A stretch of 64,000 nt of DNA from Pseudomonas sp. NKUCC02_KPG. GTDB lineage: Bacteria > Pseudomonadota > Gammaproteobacteria > Pseudomonadales > Pseudomonadaceae. Under the pieces are notes generated by a model that was not told where the DNA came from, searched no databases, and saw only the letters and a list, made by a program, of their open reading frames with translations. Both the position numbers and the translations under genes were made by a program. Positions 27,171 through 36,064 of the stretch are shown here, one piece after another (within the stretch, counting starts at the first letter, position 1; the number at the start of each line of letters is the position of its first letter). The stretch lies in assembly GCF_019345465.1 (NCBI RefSeq), contig NZ_JAHKRC010000017.1, positions 61,471-125,470 of the forward strand, in the 5' to 3' direction.

Positions 27171-28055
27171 ATGGCGTATTTGATTTGCGCAGTTTTGCTG
27201 TTGGGCGCCATGGCGCTGCTGATCAATAACGTGGTTCAGGACCGTTTGGCTCAGCAGCGGGTGATGCAGCGCCTGGAGGGTGACAAGAGCGGCCCGGGCA
27301 AGCTCAGTCTCTGGATGCGGACGGTGGGCAACAGCAAGTTTGGCCAACGTTCGATCACGATGGACAGCGAAACCCAGACCCTGCTCAACCGTCTTGGCTG
27401 GCGTACCGCCAGTCAGCGTTCGCTGTTTGCAGCGTTTCAGATCGGTACGCCGTTTGCGTTTGCCGGGCTGGTGTTTTTGGGGCATGAATTGTTCTTTCCC
27501 AGGTCCGGCAACCTATTGGTTGTTTTGTTGTTCTCACTGGCGCTGGGGTATCTGATCCCCAAGCGAATGCTGGCCTACGCTGCAAAGAGGCGGCAACAAG
27601 AAGTAGCGGTAGAGGTGTCTACCTTTATCCCGTTGCTGCGCATCCTGTTTGAGTCCGGCATGGCCGTTGAACAGGCGCTACGGGTGCTGAGCCAGGATGC
27701 TCGGGAGCTGCTGCCAGTGCTTACAGGCGAGTTGCGGGTAGTGCTGTCGCGAGTTGATTCGGGGCTGGAGCTGAGCCAGGAACTGAGCAAAACCGCAAGC
27801 TTGCTGGACGTGGACGAATTCAATGACACCTGCGTGATTCTTCAACAATTGATTCAGCAGGGCGGTGGCGCGATGAAGTCATTGCAAGCACTCAAAGAGC
27901 TGCTGGATGACCGTCGTCTGACTCGCATGGAAGAGTACATCTCCAAAATGTCCGCCAAGATGTCGGTAGTGATGATGGTGTTTCTGTTCCCGGCACTCAT
28001 GATTGTGTTGGCCGGGCCGAGCTTTGTCGCTATCTCGCGAGCCTTTCAGTCTTGA
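27171..28055 (+). CDS. tadC: Tad inner-membrane platform protein TadC
   Basis: 294 residues from ATG 27171, one base after the tadB stop. A membrane helix at the N-terminus, two around 85-125, and a C-terminal one (VVMMVFLFPALMIVLAGPSFV) flank a GspF-like domain with VSTFIPLLRILFESGMAVEQALRVL. Partner of TadB. Equal length to TadB fits a duplicated ancestral gene. Confidence 0.94.
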   Translation: MAYLICAVLLLGAMALLINNVVQDRLAQQRVMQRLEGDKSGPGKLSLWMRTVGNSKFGQRSITMDSETQTLLNRLGWRTASQRSLFAAFQIGTPFAFAGLVFLGHELFFPRSGNLLVVLLFSLALGYLIPKRMLAYAAKRRQQEVAVEVSTFIPLLRILFESGMAVEQALRVLSQDARELLPVLTGELRVVLSRVDSGLELSQELSKTASLLDVDEFNDTCVILQQLIQQGGGAMKSLQALKELLDDRRLTRMEEYISKMSAKMSVVMMVFLFPALMIVLAGPSFVAISRAFQS

Positions 28056-28069
28056 TCAGGGGAATGAAC

Positions 28070-28759
28070 ATGAAAGCTGTCATCGTCGTATGTGGGCTGC
28101 TGATGCTGGGCGGCTGTGCAACAGGAGGCCAGAGCAATCCGCCGTGGATGGTCATGGGCGGCAGTTGTACAAAACTGAGTGCTGATCAGGATCTGTCGCT
28201 GAACCTGGCCGATGACATGGCCAAGGAGGGCAAGCTGCACGCCAGCCTGGCCAACCTGCAAAACCTGCCCGAGCGATCCGCGCAGGTGCAGCTGCGCAAG
28301 GCGCGGATCTACCGTCAGTTGGGGCGCAGTGAGGCCGAGCCATTGTTCCAGGGGCTTTTGGGGTCGTGTCTGGCGGCAGAAGGGGAGCATGGCCTTGGGC
28401 AATTGGCCGCCGGGCGTGGCGACAACGCATTGGCGACAGCCCACCTTGAGCGTGCGGCGAAACTGGCTCCGACCGACGCCAAGATCCGCAATGACCTGGG
28501 TGTGGTCTATCTCAACCAGCGCCGTGTCGATGATGCCCGGTTCGAGTTTTTGACCGCGCTGGAACTCAAACAGGATGACTCGTTGGCGGCGCTGAACCTG
28601 GTGACTTTGCTGATTTATCAGGACCAGTGGACCCAGGCGGCCGAACTGGTCACCCGCGCCGAATTAACGCCCGATCAAGTGAGTGATGCCCAGTCCCGGG
28701 CGCAAGCGCTGAAGGCTCAAGCCAAGGCAGCCAGCAACCAGGTGGCTGTCATCAAATAA
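28070..28759 (+). CDS. tadD: Tad assembly lipoprotein TadD (TPR)
   Basis: 229 residues from ATG 28070 (AGGGGA six bases before). Lipoprotein signal MKAVIVVCGLLMLGGC with Cys16. TPR-like helices occupy about 85-210 (QLAAGRGDNALATAHLERAAKLAP, AKIRNDLGVVYLNQRRVDDARFEFLTALEL). TadD-type pilotins or scaffolds sit at the outer membrane and help secretin assembly. Confidence 0.9.
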   Translation: MKAVIVVCGLLMLGGCATGGQSNPPWMVMGGSCTKLSADQDLSLNLADDMAKEGKLHASLANLQNLPERSAQVQLRKARIYRQLGRSEAEPLFQGLLGSCLAAEGEHGLGQLAAGRGDNALATAHLERAAKLAPTDAKIRNDLGVVYLNQRRVDDARFEFLTALELKQDDSLAALNLVTLLIYQDQWTQAAELVTRAELTPDQVSDAQSRAQALKAQAKAASNQVAVIK

Positions 28760-28776
28760 TGCATTGGAGGTTTGCA

Positions 28777-29043
28777 ATGACTTTTTCTATTCGTGTGGGA
28801 ATGCTGCTGGCCCTTATCCCGCTGGGTGCGGTGGCCATCGAGGCCGGCCCCGCTTCAAAAAGCCAACAGGAAACCGAGAACTGGCTGCAGCTTCAGGTCA
28901 GTGGCAGCGTGCAGTCGCCGATACGCCAAACGGCTACTCCGGCCGAGCGTGAGCTCAGCCTGCAGCGTTGGCTGGATAGCTACAAGCATGAGATCCCTGA
29001 GTACTATAAACAGGATGAGGGCGGCAGGGCCAAGCAGAACTGA
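28777..29043 (+). CDS. DUF3613 small secreted protein of the Tad operon
   Basis: 88 residues from ATG 28777 (GGAGG eight bases before). Signal peptide of ~22 residues (MTFSIRVGMLLALIPLGAVAIEA), then ~65 residues with the family pattern QQETENWLQLQ...ATPAERELSLQRWLDSYKHEIPEYY. The equivalent gene lies after tadD in P. aeruginosa. The function is unknown, but the constant place in the operon implies a part in pilus assembly. Confidence 0.86.
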   Translation: MTFSIRVGMLLALIPLGAVAIEAGPASKSQQETENWLQLQVSGSVQSPIRQTATPAERELSLQRWLDSYKHEIPEYYKQDEGGRAKQN

Positions 29044-29118
29044 ATGAGCCGGACTTGTCGCGGGCAAGCCTGTTACTCACAGGTGTTGCCAGCGATTAAG
29101 GTGAGGCCGGATCAGCGA

Positions 29119-29904
29119 TTAATGCGCACTCTGGCGATGTTGTGCGGGGGCGTTAGGGGACAGCGCGAGGGCCAGTTGAGTGCGGTTGTTCATGTGGGTC
29201 AGGCGCAGAACCTGGGACACGTAAAGCTTTACCGTGTTTTCGGTTATGCCCAGATCGCAGGCGATCTGATAGTTGGTCTGGCCTTTGCTCACCAGCTTGG
29301 CAACGTCCAGTTGACGGGGCGACAGCTGTTTGAAAATCGTCGGGATCTGCTGCCAGGGGCCCTCGTTTGAGTCCTGCGGGTTTGAAGGTTGAGTGGCCGA
29401 CTGAGGGGGGCGTCTAGCGGACTCCATGTCCTGATACAGGTCGTCAATGGATTCGGCCAGATACTGAAGTTTTTGGTTCAGGTGGCCCAACTGATCGCTC
29501 TTGTGCTTTTCGCGCAAGATGGCTTCCTGGCGCTGGATGCCCTCAAGCAGTTCATTGAGGTCGACCGGTTTTTGATAGTAATCGGCAATGCCGATGCGCA
29601 GGGCCTTGATCACATCCTGCTTGTCTGCTCGACCGGTCAACAAAATGCTTTCAAAGGAGCGGTGCTTGCCAGCGATTTTTTGCAAGTGCTGGGTCAGTTC
29701 AATGCCGTTCATCTCGGGCATGTGCAGGTCGCACAGCACCAGGCCAATCTCTGGATCGCCGATGAAAGCACTGATGGCTTCGCGTGTTGAATGGCAGGGC
29801 ACACAACGGTAGCCACTGCTTTCAAGAAATTCGCACAGTTCTTCGACAATCAACGACTGGTCGTCGACTACGAGAATTTTTATCAGGGGGGTAGATGTAT
29901 GCAC
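29119..29904 (-). CDS. pprB: Response regulator PprB
   Basis: 261 residues from GTG 29904, chosen because AGGAG sits six bases upstream. Receiver domain at 1-125 with DD at 14-15, Asp59 (LCDLHMPEMNG) and Lys in YYQKPVDL. A linker with a coiled tendency (LNQKLQYLAESIDDLYQDME) leads to a LuxR/NarL-type HTH (~195-250: QLSPRQLDVAKLVSKGQTNYQIACDLGITENTVKLYV region). In P. aeruginosa PprB activates the Tad pilus and other surface factors under PprA control. The arrangement pprB-fppA-tadF-pprA matches P. aeruginosa. Confidence 0.95.
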   Translation of the reverse strand: MHTSTPLIKILVVDDQSLIVEELCEFLESSGYRCVPCHSTREAISAFIGDPEIGLVLCDLHMPEMNGIELTQHLQKIAGKHRSFESILLTGRADKQDVIKALRIGIADYYQKPVDLNELLEGIQRQEAILREKHKSDQLGHLNQKLQYLAESIDDLYQDMESARRPPQSATQPSNPQDSNEGPWQQIPTIFKQLSPRQLDVAKLVSKGQTNYQIACDLGITENTVKLYVSQVLRLTHMNNRTQLALALSPNAPAQHRQSAH

Positions 29905-29998
29905 GCGGTTCTCCTTCCTGGTAAACCAATCAGGGACTTCTGGGTCCACTTGTTTACTGCGTTTGGGTTAAACGTAGACCTACTTTACGACTATGTAC

Positions 29999-30007
29999 AA
30001 GGTATTA
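29999..30007. promoter_or_regulatory. AAGGTATTA box upstream of pprB
   Basis: One mismatch from the AAAGTATTA nonamer at 17186, 21408 and 36009. It lies 95 bases upstream of the pprB start and would fit autoregulation; inference from sequence similarity only. Confidence 0.35.
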
Positions 30008-30021
30008 ATCCCTCCAAACGA

Positions 30022-30495
30022 TTAGCGAAGGAGCGCCATTGTCAGGGTAAACCCGCCCAACAGGAAGGGTGCAAATGGAAGCTTTTTTGACACTGGGACG
30101 TGATGGGCAAGGCAAGGGATCTTAACTCGTTGATTCATTGACGGCAGGATTTTTGACGCAAATAGCCACCAGACGGTAGTACAAAGGCCTGCACCGATGA
30201 TAGTGCCAAGAATTGTCGGACGATCGGTTGCCAGTGCCAGGGCCATCAACAGCTTTACGTCGCCCGCTCCAAGCTTGTTCAGTGCATAGCCGGGCAGTGT
30301 CAGTACCAGCGCGACCAGCAATGCCCAACCACCTTCGGCTGCGCTTGCGCCGAGCCAGGTGTGCCCTGTCCATAACAGATACAGCAATGCCAGCGCCGCC
30401 GCGCCAAAGGTCAGGACATTGGAAATATGACGCTGGAGCAGGTCTTGAATGGAACACGCAGCAAACCACACGAACACAACACATAACTGGATCAC
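30022..30495 (-). CDS. fppA: Flp prepilin peptidase FppA/TadV
   Basis: 157 residues with about five membrane helices. It is the short type of prepilin peptidase, without the N-terminal methylase domain. The two catalytic aspartates are visible: Asp18 (CSIQDLLQRHI) and Asp79 in LGAGDVKLL (GxGD). It cleaves Flp and the TadE/F pseudopilin at the inner membrane. On the same strand as pprB, 117 bases upstream of it, and divergent from tadE/F across 71 bases. Confidence 0.94.
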   Translation of the reverse strand: MIQLCVVFVWFAACSIQDLLQRHISNVLTFGAAALALLYLLWTGHTWLGASAAEGGWALLVALVLTLPGYALNKLGAGDVKLLMALALATDRPTILGTIIGAGLCTTVWWLFASKILPSMNQRVKIPCLAHHVPVSKKLPFAPFLLGGFTLTMALLR

Positions 30496-30566
30496 GTAAA
30501 GAACCTCCCTTTTTTACCAATGATTCTATGATGATATTACTGTCGACAGTCAGGGTAGACACAGTC

Positions 30567-31025
30567 ATGAAAACAAGGCTTCCCAGAAAGCAGAAAGGCG
30601 CTGCGGCGATTGAGTTCGCGCTGGTGTTTATGATTTTTTTTGCGGTGCTCTATGGCGTTGTCAGCTACAGCTTGCCGCTTTTGTTGGTGCAATCATTCAA
30701 TAATGCGACGGCAGAGGCTGCGCGTCGCGGTATGGCGGTCGATCCTGAGACGAAGGCAGACTATGCGGGTACTGTAAAAAAAGTGACCGAGGAGGTGTTG
30801 GAGCAAAAGTTGGGTTGGGTGAGAAAGATTGTGAAAACTGGTCTGGATCCTGACGGTGGTTACGACACTTCAACCCGAGAGATTTATGCCACGGTCAATC
30901 TTGATACCAATGCGTTGAAAAGCATCATGCCAGTACTCAATCTGGGTGTAATCACGGTGCCTGATTTACCAGAGTACTTGACCGCAGAGTCGAGAATTCA
31001 GGTTGAAAACTTTGAAAAGCAGTGA
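30567..31025 (+). CDS. tadF: TadE/TadF-like pseudopilin
   Basis: 152 residues from ATG 30567 (AGGG upstream; earlier ATGs at 30528/30531 have no ribosome site). The leader MKTRLPRKQKG is followed by AAAIEFALVFMIFFAVLYGVV: cleavage expected after Gly11, Glu at +5, then a membrane helix. The rest is extracytoplasmic. In the Tad system TadE and TadF are minor pseudopilins processed by the same peptidase. Its 3' end overlaps the pprA start by 23 bases. E versus F cannot be decided from sequence; I use the P. aeruginosa-style name. Confidence 0.85.
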   Translation: MKTRLPRKQKGAAAIEFALVFMIFFAVLYGVVSYSLPLLLVQSFNNATAEAARRGMAVDPETKADYAGTVKKVTEEVLEQKLGWVRKIVKTGLDPDGGYDTSTREIYATVNLDTNALKSIMPVLNLGVITVPDLPEYLTAESRIQVENFEKQ

Positions 31026-33762
31026 AGGGCTGTTCGGGCGTTTGTTGGGACGGACCGACGAGCGCTTGCCTGAATCCAATGATCCGCAATTGCACAATCA
31101 TGCGGGCATCCAATTGATGCTCGATCAACACGGGTACGTGACCGACATTCACGGTCTGCAGCGTTATGGCCTGGCGCGCTCAAGCGGCGACGGCGCACCG
31201 CGCCTGCTGCTGAGCTACATGGTGCCGGGCAGCACGCTGGCGCTCGAAGGCGTGCCGGCAGACTGGGTGGGCCACAGCCTCGACCTGGACTTTCAATGCG
31301 CCGGGCTGCGCGTGGTGCATACCCGAGGTTGGGTTCAGCCCCAGGGTGATGGCTGGCTTTTACAGCTGCTGGATATCAGTGACTTGCGCCTTGGCAGCGA
31401 GCAGGCGCGCAACCGTGAGCGCTGCACGCAACTGACCCTTAGCCTGGGCGAGCAATTGCGTCAGTGCAGTGTGCAGCGCCTGCCGGAAGTGATGCACGAA
31501 GCGCTGCGCAGCGTGGCCCAGCATGGTCGTGTGCCTTGCATGGCGCTGGCCGTGCGCGATGATGGGCAGTCCTCCTGGTATATGCACAGCACGTATCACT
31601 CGTTTGATGCGCCGCAACTCTGGTTGCCAGAGCAAAGCCTGGGCAGCCTGCTCGACCCGTTGGGCGGCAACTCGCCCCAGCGTGTCGAGCGCGACGGCAA
31701 CCCGCGGCTGAACGATTTATTTGGCAATGCCGACGGTGTACTGGTGCCGTACAGCGACCAACAAGGCTTGTGTGCCTGGTTGATGCTGGGGTTTTATCCC
31801 GCGTCCCTGCATGGGCCGCAGATGAGTGAAAGCGACTGGATGCAGGTGTGCGCGGCATTGGCCGCCCCCCTGCTGGATCGCTTGCGCGAGCAACAGCACC
31901 TGCAGCAGCGAGAGCGCATGGAAGCCCTTCAAGGCTTGCTGGGCACGGGTTGGTGGGAGTGGTCGATCACTAACGAATTGATGCAACTGGCCCCCCAACT
32001 GGCCGCCAACCTGACAGAGGCCATCGAACCGCAGTCAATGACCCGAGATACCTGGCTGGCGCTGTTTCATCCTGCAGATCGGGATGAGCTCTGCGGCCGT
32101 TTTAATGAATTGCTGGAGCATGGCAAGGAGTTGTTGCTGTTTGCGCGGGTGCATCAGCCCCAAAGCACCCAACCTGCCCAGTGGTATCGAGTTCAGGGCC
32201 AGATGCTGGGGACCGGCACCCGGCGGCGCATCGTGGGTTTTATGCTGGATGTCAGCGACATCAAGAATCAACAGCAGCAAGTTGCAGCCGCCCATGCGCG
32301 GCTGGACAACCTTATCGCCAGTTCGCCTGCGGTGATTTACGTGCAGCGTTATGTCGAAGGCGCTCTGTTGCCTGCGTTTTTCAGTGACAGCCTCAAGCCC
32401 TTGCTGGGCTGGACGCTGGAGGAGTGCACGAGCGCGACCTTGATCGAGTGGGTCCACCCCGATGATCGGGAGCACTATTTTGAGCGCACCCGCCAGTTGC
32501 TGCGCGAAGGCAGCACCCGGCGTCGTTATCGCCTTCGCGACCGAGGAGGTGATTACCACTGGCTGCTGGATGAAGCCAAGTTGCTACGTGACGACCTGGG
32601 CTTGCCGGTGGAAGTCGTCGGGCTGTGGCTGGACATCACCGAGGCCACCGAAGCGGCCGAACGGGTCAAGAGCAGCGAAGAACGCTATCGAATCCTGGTC
32701 GAAGATTCACCCGCCATGATCTGCCGTTACCTGCCCGACCTGACCCTGACCTTTGGCAACCAGCCCCTTGCCAGCTACCTGGAGTGCACGACCGAGCAGT
32801 TGCCGGGCATCAACCTGAGCAGTTGGCTGTCCGACGAACAGCGTGAAGCCTTTGTGCAGCGTATTGCGGGTTTGACTCCACAGTCTCCGGTGAGCTCCGC
32901 TGAAATCAGCCTGCAACTGCCGGGTCGCGAATATGCCTGGTGGGTGTGGTCGGACCGGGGGATTTTCGACGAACAGGGCAACTTGCTGGAAGTACAAGCC
33001 GTTGGCCGCGACAACACCGAGGTACGTCGCTCGCAGCAGCAACTGACCCACAGTGCGAAAATGGCTACCCTTGGTGAAATGGCCACGGGGCTGGCCCACG
33101 AAATCAACCAGCCGTTGAACGTCATGCGCATGGCCGTGGCGAACGTCCTCAAGCGTCTGAGCAACGGCGATGCACAGATCGAGTACCTGCAGGAAAAGCT
33201 TGCCCGTATCGACGGGCAAGTCCAGCGTGCGGCGCGGGTGGTAGATCACTTGCGGGTGTTTGGTCGTCGCTCGGAAATCGAGCAGCAGGTGTTCAACCCT
33301 TCGCAGGCGATGGAAGGCTCCGTGGCCTTGCTCAGCGAAGGCCTGCGCGGCAAAGGCGTAGAGTTGCGCAGTGAAGGCCAGGTGTGTGGTGTGCAAGTGC
33401 GTGGCCATGTCGACCAGCTTGAGCAAGTGCTGATCAACCTGATGGTCAATGCCCGTGATGCGCTGATGAGCAAGCGAGAAACCGATCGCGACTTTGAACC
33501 CTGGATAGCCCTGAGTATCGAGTCCGATGCACAGCGTGTGTGCCTGAGAGTGGACGACAACGCAGGCGGTATTGACCCGCGTCTGCTGGAGCGGATCTTC
33601 GAGCCTTTCTTCACTACCAAGCCCATTGGTCTTGGCACGGGCCTGGGGTTGTCCGTGAGCTACGGCATCATCGACAACATGGGCGGGCGGTTGAGCGTCA
33701 GCAACACCGGGCACGGCGCCCGGTTTTGCGTGGAGTTGCCGGTGGTTGAAGTGCCGGAGTGA
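31003..33762 (+). CDS. pprA: PAS-domain sensor histidine kinase PprA
   Basis: 919 residues, TTG start inside the end of the TadE/F gene. No membrane segments are evident. A GAF-like N-terminal part (~130-300) is followed by three PAS/PAC-like segments (about 310-425, 425-550, 555-675; note LLGWTLEECTSATLIEWVHPDDREHYFERTRQL). HisKA has the phospho-His in MATGLAHEINQPLN (His699); the ATPase has NLMVNARDAL, VDDNAGGID and GTGLGLSVSYGI. It is the expected partner of PprB, sensing a cytoplasmic cue that is not evident. Ends before a bidirectional terminator. Confidence 0.93.
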   Translation: MKTLKSSEGLFGRLLGRTDERLPESNDPQLHNHAGIQLMLDQHGYVTDIHGLQRYGLARSSGDGAPRLLLSYMVPGSTLALEGVPADWVGHSLDLDFQCAGLRVVHTRGWVQPQGDGWLLQLLDISDLRLGSEQARNRERCTQLTLSLGEQLRQCSVQRLPEVMHEALRSVAQHGRVPCMALAVRDDGQSSWYMHSTYHSFDAPQLWLPEQSLGSLLDPLGGNSPQRVERDGNPRLNDLFGNADGVLVPYSDQQGLCAWLMLGFYPASLHGPQMSESDWMQVCAALAAPLLDRLREQQHLQQRERMEALQGLLGTGWWEWSITNELMQLAPQLAANLTEAIEPQSMTRDTWLALFHPADRDELCGRFNELLEHGKELLLFARVHQPQSTQPAQWYRVQGQMLGTGTRRRIVGFMLDVSDIKNQQQQVAAAHARLDNLIASSPAVIYVQRYVEGALLPAFFSDSLKPLLGWTLEECTSATLIEWVHPDDREHYFERTRQLLREGSTRRRYRLRDRGGDYHWLLDEAKLLRDDLGLPVEVVGLWLDITEATEAAERVKSSEERYRILVEDSPAMICRYLPDLTLTFGNQPLASYLECTTEQLPGINLSSWLSDEQREAFVQRIAGLTPQSPVSSAEISLQLPGREYAWWVWSDRGIFDEQGNLLEVQAVGRDNTEVRRSQQQLTHSAKMATLGEMATGLAHEINQPLNVMRMAVANVLKRLSNGDAQIEYLQEKLARIDGQVQRAARVVDHLRVFGRRSEIEQQVFNPSQAMEGSVALLSEGLRGKGVELRSEGQVCGVQVRGHVDQLEQVLINLMVNARDALMSKRETDRDFEPWIALSIESDAQRVCLRVDDNAGGIDPRLLERIFEPFFTTKPIGLGTGLGLSVSYGIIDNMGGRLSVSNTGHGARFCVELPVVEVPE

Positions 33763-33810
33763 GGAGCGAAGCGAGGCTGCGATCGGCTGCGCAGCAGTCG
33801 TAAGATCATG

Positions 33811-33843
33811 AGCCCCGGTGTATCTGATACACCGGGGCTTCTG
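33811..33843. terminator. Bidirectional terminator between pprA and tadG
   Basis: Twelve-base perfect stem AGCCCCGGTGTA (33811-33822) with 33828-33839, five-base loop, between two convergent genes. Just upstream (33763-33800) is a fragment of the GTAGTCGC-type REP with GAGGAGCGAAGCGAGGCTGCG. Confidence 0.85.
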
Positions 33844-33856
33844 CGTTCAGGTGGAG

Positions 33857-35830
33857 TCAAAGCACCAGTTGAGCGCGCCCCCCTTGGCCGCAGGAAAGGT
33901 TGGCGCCGACTTCGGCTACGGCTATATTCACGCCTAGGGCGCTTAATAAAGTATTGATGATTGGGTTGACTAGAGAAGCCAATACTTTATTTAAGGCCGA
34001 GACTACATCTTTGGTGAGTGTTGTGATCAATTCAGCGACTGTTTCAAGAAGGGCGCTTGTGACCGATTTTCCAGTTGGGGGGGAGTAGGAAGTGGTAATG
34101 ATACTCTCAGGTGCACTCCCAATCTTAAGGGCGTTGGCGTTGGATCCAAAGGTTTGGAAGTAGGTGGTTTTTTTAATGCTCAGTAGTCTTGGTGATGTGT
34201 ACAGCAGGCTCTGGGTGGTTGGTGATATATTTGTTTGAACCTTTAAATTAAAACTTCCGCCGTCGCCAATGCCCGGCGAGCAACCAGCAAGTCCTAGAAG
34301 ATTACATGTTTCGATGTCGATACTAATAAGCTTGACAGGTTCGACATTCAAGTTATTAGTTTTTGTGTCTGTCGAAGGGAATACTCCTTTGTCAGGGGAT
34401 GCGCCGACACTGATTTTGGCAAGTGCAGTATTAGCTTGTACTTTTAAGGTTTTTGAGTTCTCAGTTGTGCATTGGTAGTCTGTGATATAGCTGTTGGCGC
34501 TGGCAGCTTCTAAATAGATATTGATGTCATTTGTTAATCTTAGTGTTGGGGTGGAGTCACATTTGAGTGTGCATGATATTGCGCCAAATAAGTTTAGCTT
34601 TAAAAGTTTTCCTACAATTTCTATGACGGTTGATGCCGCGTTTGTTACGAGAGTTGTTAGTGGCTCCAAGGCTTTTAGTACGGTTAGCCCGATGTGTATT
34701 CTTGTTTGTACCTGTGCCGTGCGAACGGATATTTGATCTGGTCCGGTGGGGTTGTTTTTTATTAAATCAGGGTTGCCAATGGCTGAGAGTTGTGGAGGTT
34801 GAATGATTTTGGTGTAAATATTGATGTCGATAATATTGAATGGGTTGATTTGTACATTTGCAGTAATACCACTTTTCCCATTTGAAAGCTGGACGATGCC
34901 CTGCAAGAGGTCGAATACTCTCATATTTGCATCGAGGCCAGCACTGGATGCTCCACTCTGAACTTTAAGTAGATCTCCCAATTTCAATACCTGAGTGGAA
35001 CTGATAATTGCTCGTATCGCAGTAAGGCCATTTACTGCTACTTCAGCAGTAGGTCCATTTTTTTTCAATACCGTAATGGCCGCATCTATAAGCTGAGTAG
35101 TGTGGAGCTCAGTTTTTAATAGTTGGTCGTAACTGGCCACATTCGCATTCAATGAGATTAGCTGATTTAGATAGCTTAATAGGTTGATGTTGGTGTCGAC
35201 CAACCCCTGCCAAGATACTAAATCTGCACTTATAGTGCCTCCTAGTAATCCGCCGAAAAGTTGATCCAGAATGACTGATTGAGCAGTGTTGATAGTTACT
35301 AGTGAGCTACGAATTGTCAATTGCGCCAACGGCGGCCCACCATTGCTCCCTACCGCACTCGCTGTCAGATTCGTATTCGAGTCAAATTTTCCATTGAAAA
35401 TGCTCCACAATCCTCCAGCTACGCTGGTGGGAACAGTGCTAGTGGCTATCACTTGGATAACATAACCTGAGTTATTCTGACCTTGAGCGAATTTACGCAC
35501 CTGTGTGGCTTTATCAGTTTCCAAGGTGCCGCAGGTCGGGCTTATACGATGTGCGCCCCCACGAATGAAGCCGTTACGCTCGGCGCTTTCTTTAACGTAG
35601 TCATCGGCAGTATTGGGGCCGGTACAAGTCCCTTGCCTACTAACCGCCTCCAACGCAGCCATATCCGCCACCCGTTGCAATTTTCGTTGCTCCAGGTACA
35701 AACGCCCGCTGTCGACCACCAGCAGCATAAACAACAGCACCATGCCGAGGGTCACGGCAGCCATCAAGCCGATTGCGCCACGCTGTTGCTGTGGGCCCGT
35801 AAAACCAATACCGCGTAGTTGGGGAGACAT
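33857..35830 (-). CDS. tadG: Tad pilus-associated protein TadG
   Basis: 657 residues from ATG 35830 (AGGAG six bases upstream). The N-terminal Tad motif, RGAIGLMAAVTLGMVLLFML, then VVDSGRLYLEQRKLQRVADMAALEAV, is the TadE/TadG-like helix and 'D-x-GR-Y' signature. A long extracytoplasmic part, rich in Ser, Thr, Asn and Ile, has paired cysteines (SCTLKCDS, CNLLGLAGC). The coding part from about 34,100 to 35,300 is far more AT-rich than its neighbours (hand counts: 30% GC at 34561-34620, 40% at 34981-35040), while the N-terminal end is normal. In P. aeruginosa tadG follows pprB; here it sits at the far edge of the island. Confidence 0.88.
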   Translation of the reverse strand: MSPQLRGIGFTGPQQQRGAIGLMAAVTLGMVLLFMLLVVDSGRLYLEQRKLQRVADMAALEAVSRQGTCTGPNTADDYVKESAERNGFIRGGAHRISPTCGTLETDKATQVRKFAQGQNNSGYVIQVIATSTVPTSVAGGLWSIFNGKFDSNTNLTASAVGSNGGPPLAQLTIRSSLVTINTAQSVILDQLFGGLLGGTISADLVSWQGLVDTNINLLSYLNQLISLNANVASYDQLLKTELHTTQLIDAAITVLKKNGPTAEVAVNGLTAIRAIISSTQVLKLGDLLKVQSGASSAGLDANMRVFDLLQGIVQLSNGKSGITANVQINPFNIIDINIYTKIIQPPQLSAIGNPDLIKNNPTGPDQISVRTAQVQTRIHIGLTVLKALEPLTTLVTNAASTVIEIVGKLLKLNLFGAISCTLKCDSTPTLRLTNDINIYLEAASANSYITDYQCTTENSKTLKVQANTALAKISVGASPDKGVFPSTDTKTNNLNVEPVKLISIDIETCNLLGLAGCSPGIGDGGSFNLKVQTNISPTTQSLLYTSPRLLSIKKTTYFQTFGSNANALKIGSAPESIITTSYSPPTGKSVTSALLETVAELITTLTKDVVSALNKVLASLVNPIINTLLSALGVNIAVAEVGANLSCGQGGRAQLVL

Positions 35831-35997
35831 CGAGCACTCCTGTTGCTGGAACATAGCCCAGCGCTAACTCTCCAAAGTTTGATCGAGTGTAGCCAGAAAG
35901 TGATCGTCGCGCTGGCCAGTTGCCAGTTTTATAGGCGTGATGTGAACAGTTAATCAAAAGCCGATGATAAATAGCCGAAAACCGAGTGTGGAAACTA

Positions 35998-36050
35998 ACT
36001 TGCTCACGAAAGTATTAATACCAACTTACATATATACAGTGTGAGCAAGT
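35998..36050. other. Ten-base inverted repeat flanking the tadG-upstream box
   Basis: ACTTGCTCAC (35998-36007) and GTGAGCAAGT (36041-36050) are exact complements 33 bases apart and enclose the AAAGTATTA/GTATTAATAC site. It may be a loop-forming regulatory structure or the terminator of an RNA without a T-run. The core TTGCTC resembles part of the REP arm, so a decayed REP is possible. Confidence 0.45.
36009..36021. promoter_or_regulatory. AAAGTATTA box upstream of tadG
   Basis: AAAGTATTA at 36009-36017 merges into the perfect palindrome GTATTAATAC (36012-36021), 179 bases upstream of the tadG start. The nonamer matches those at 17186 and 21408. Confidence 0.45.
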
Positions 36051-36064
36051 GAGTGTCCTGAAAC

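Noticed and set aside
17043..36060. Whole Tad region as a mobile genomic island
   Set aside because: No integrase, attachment repeats, tRNA or transposase at the borders; most genes have normal base composition, only tadG and the leaders deviate.
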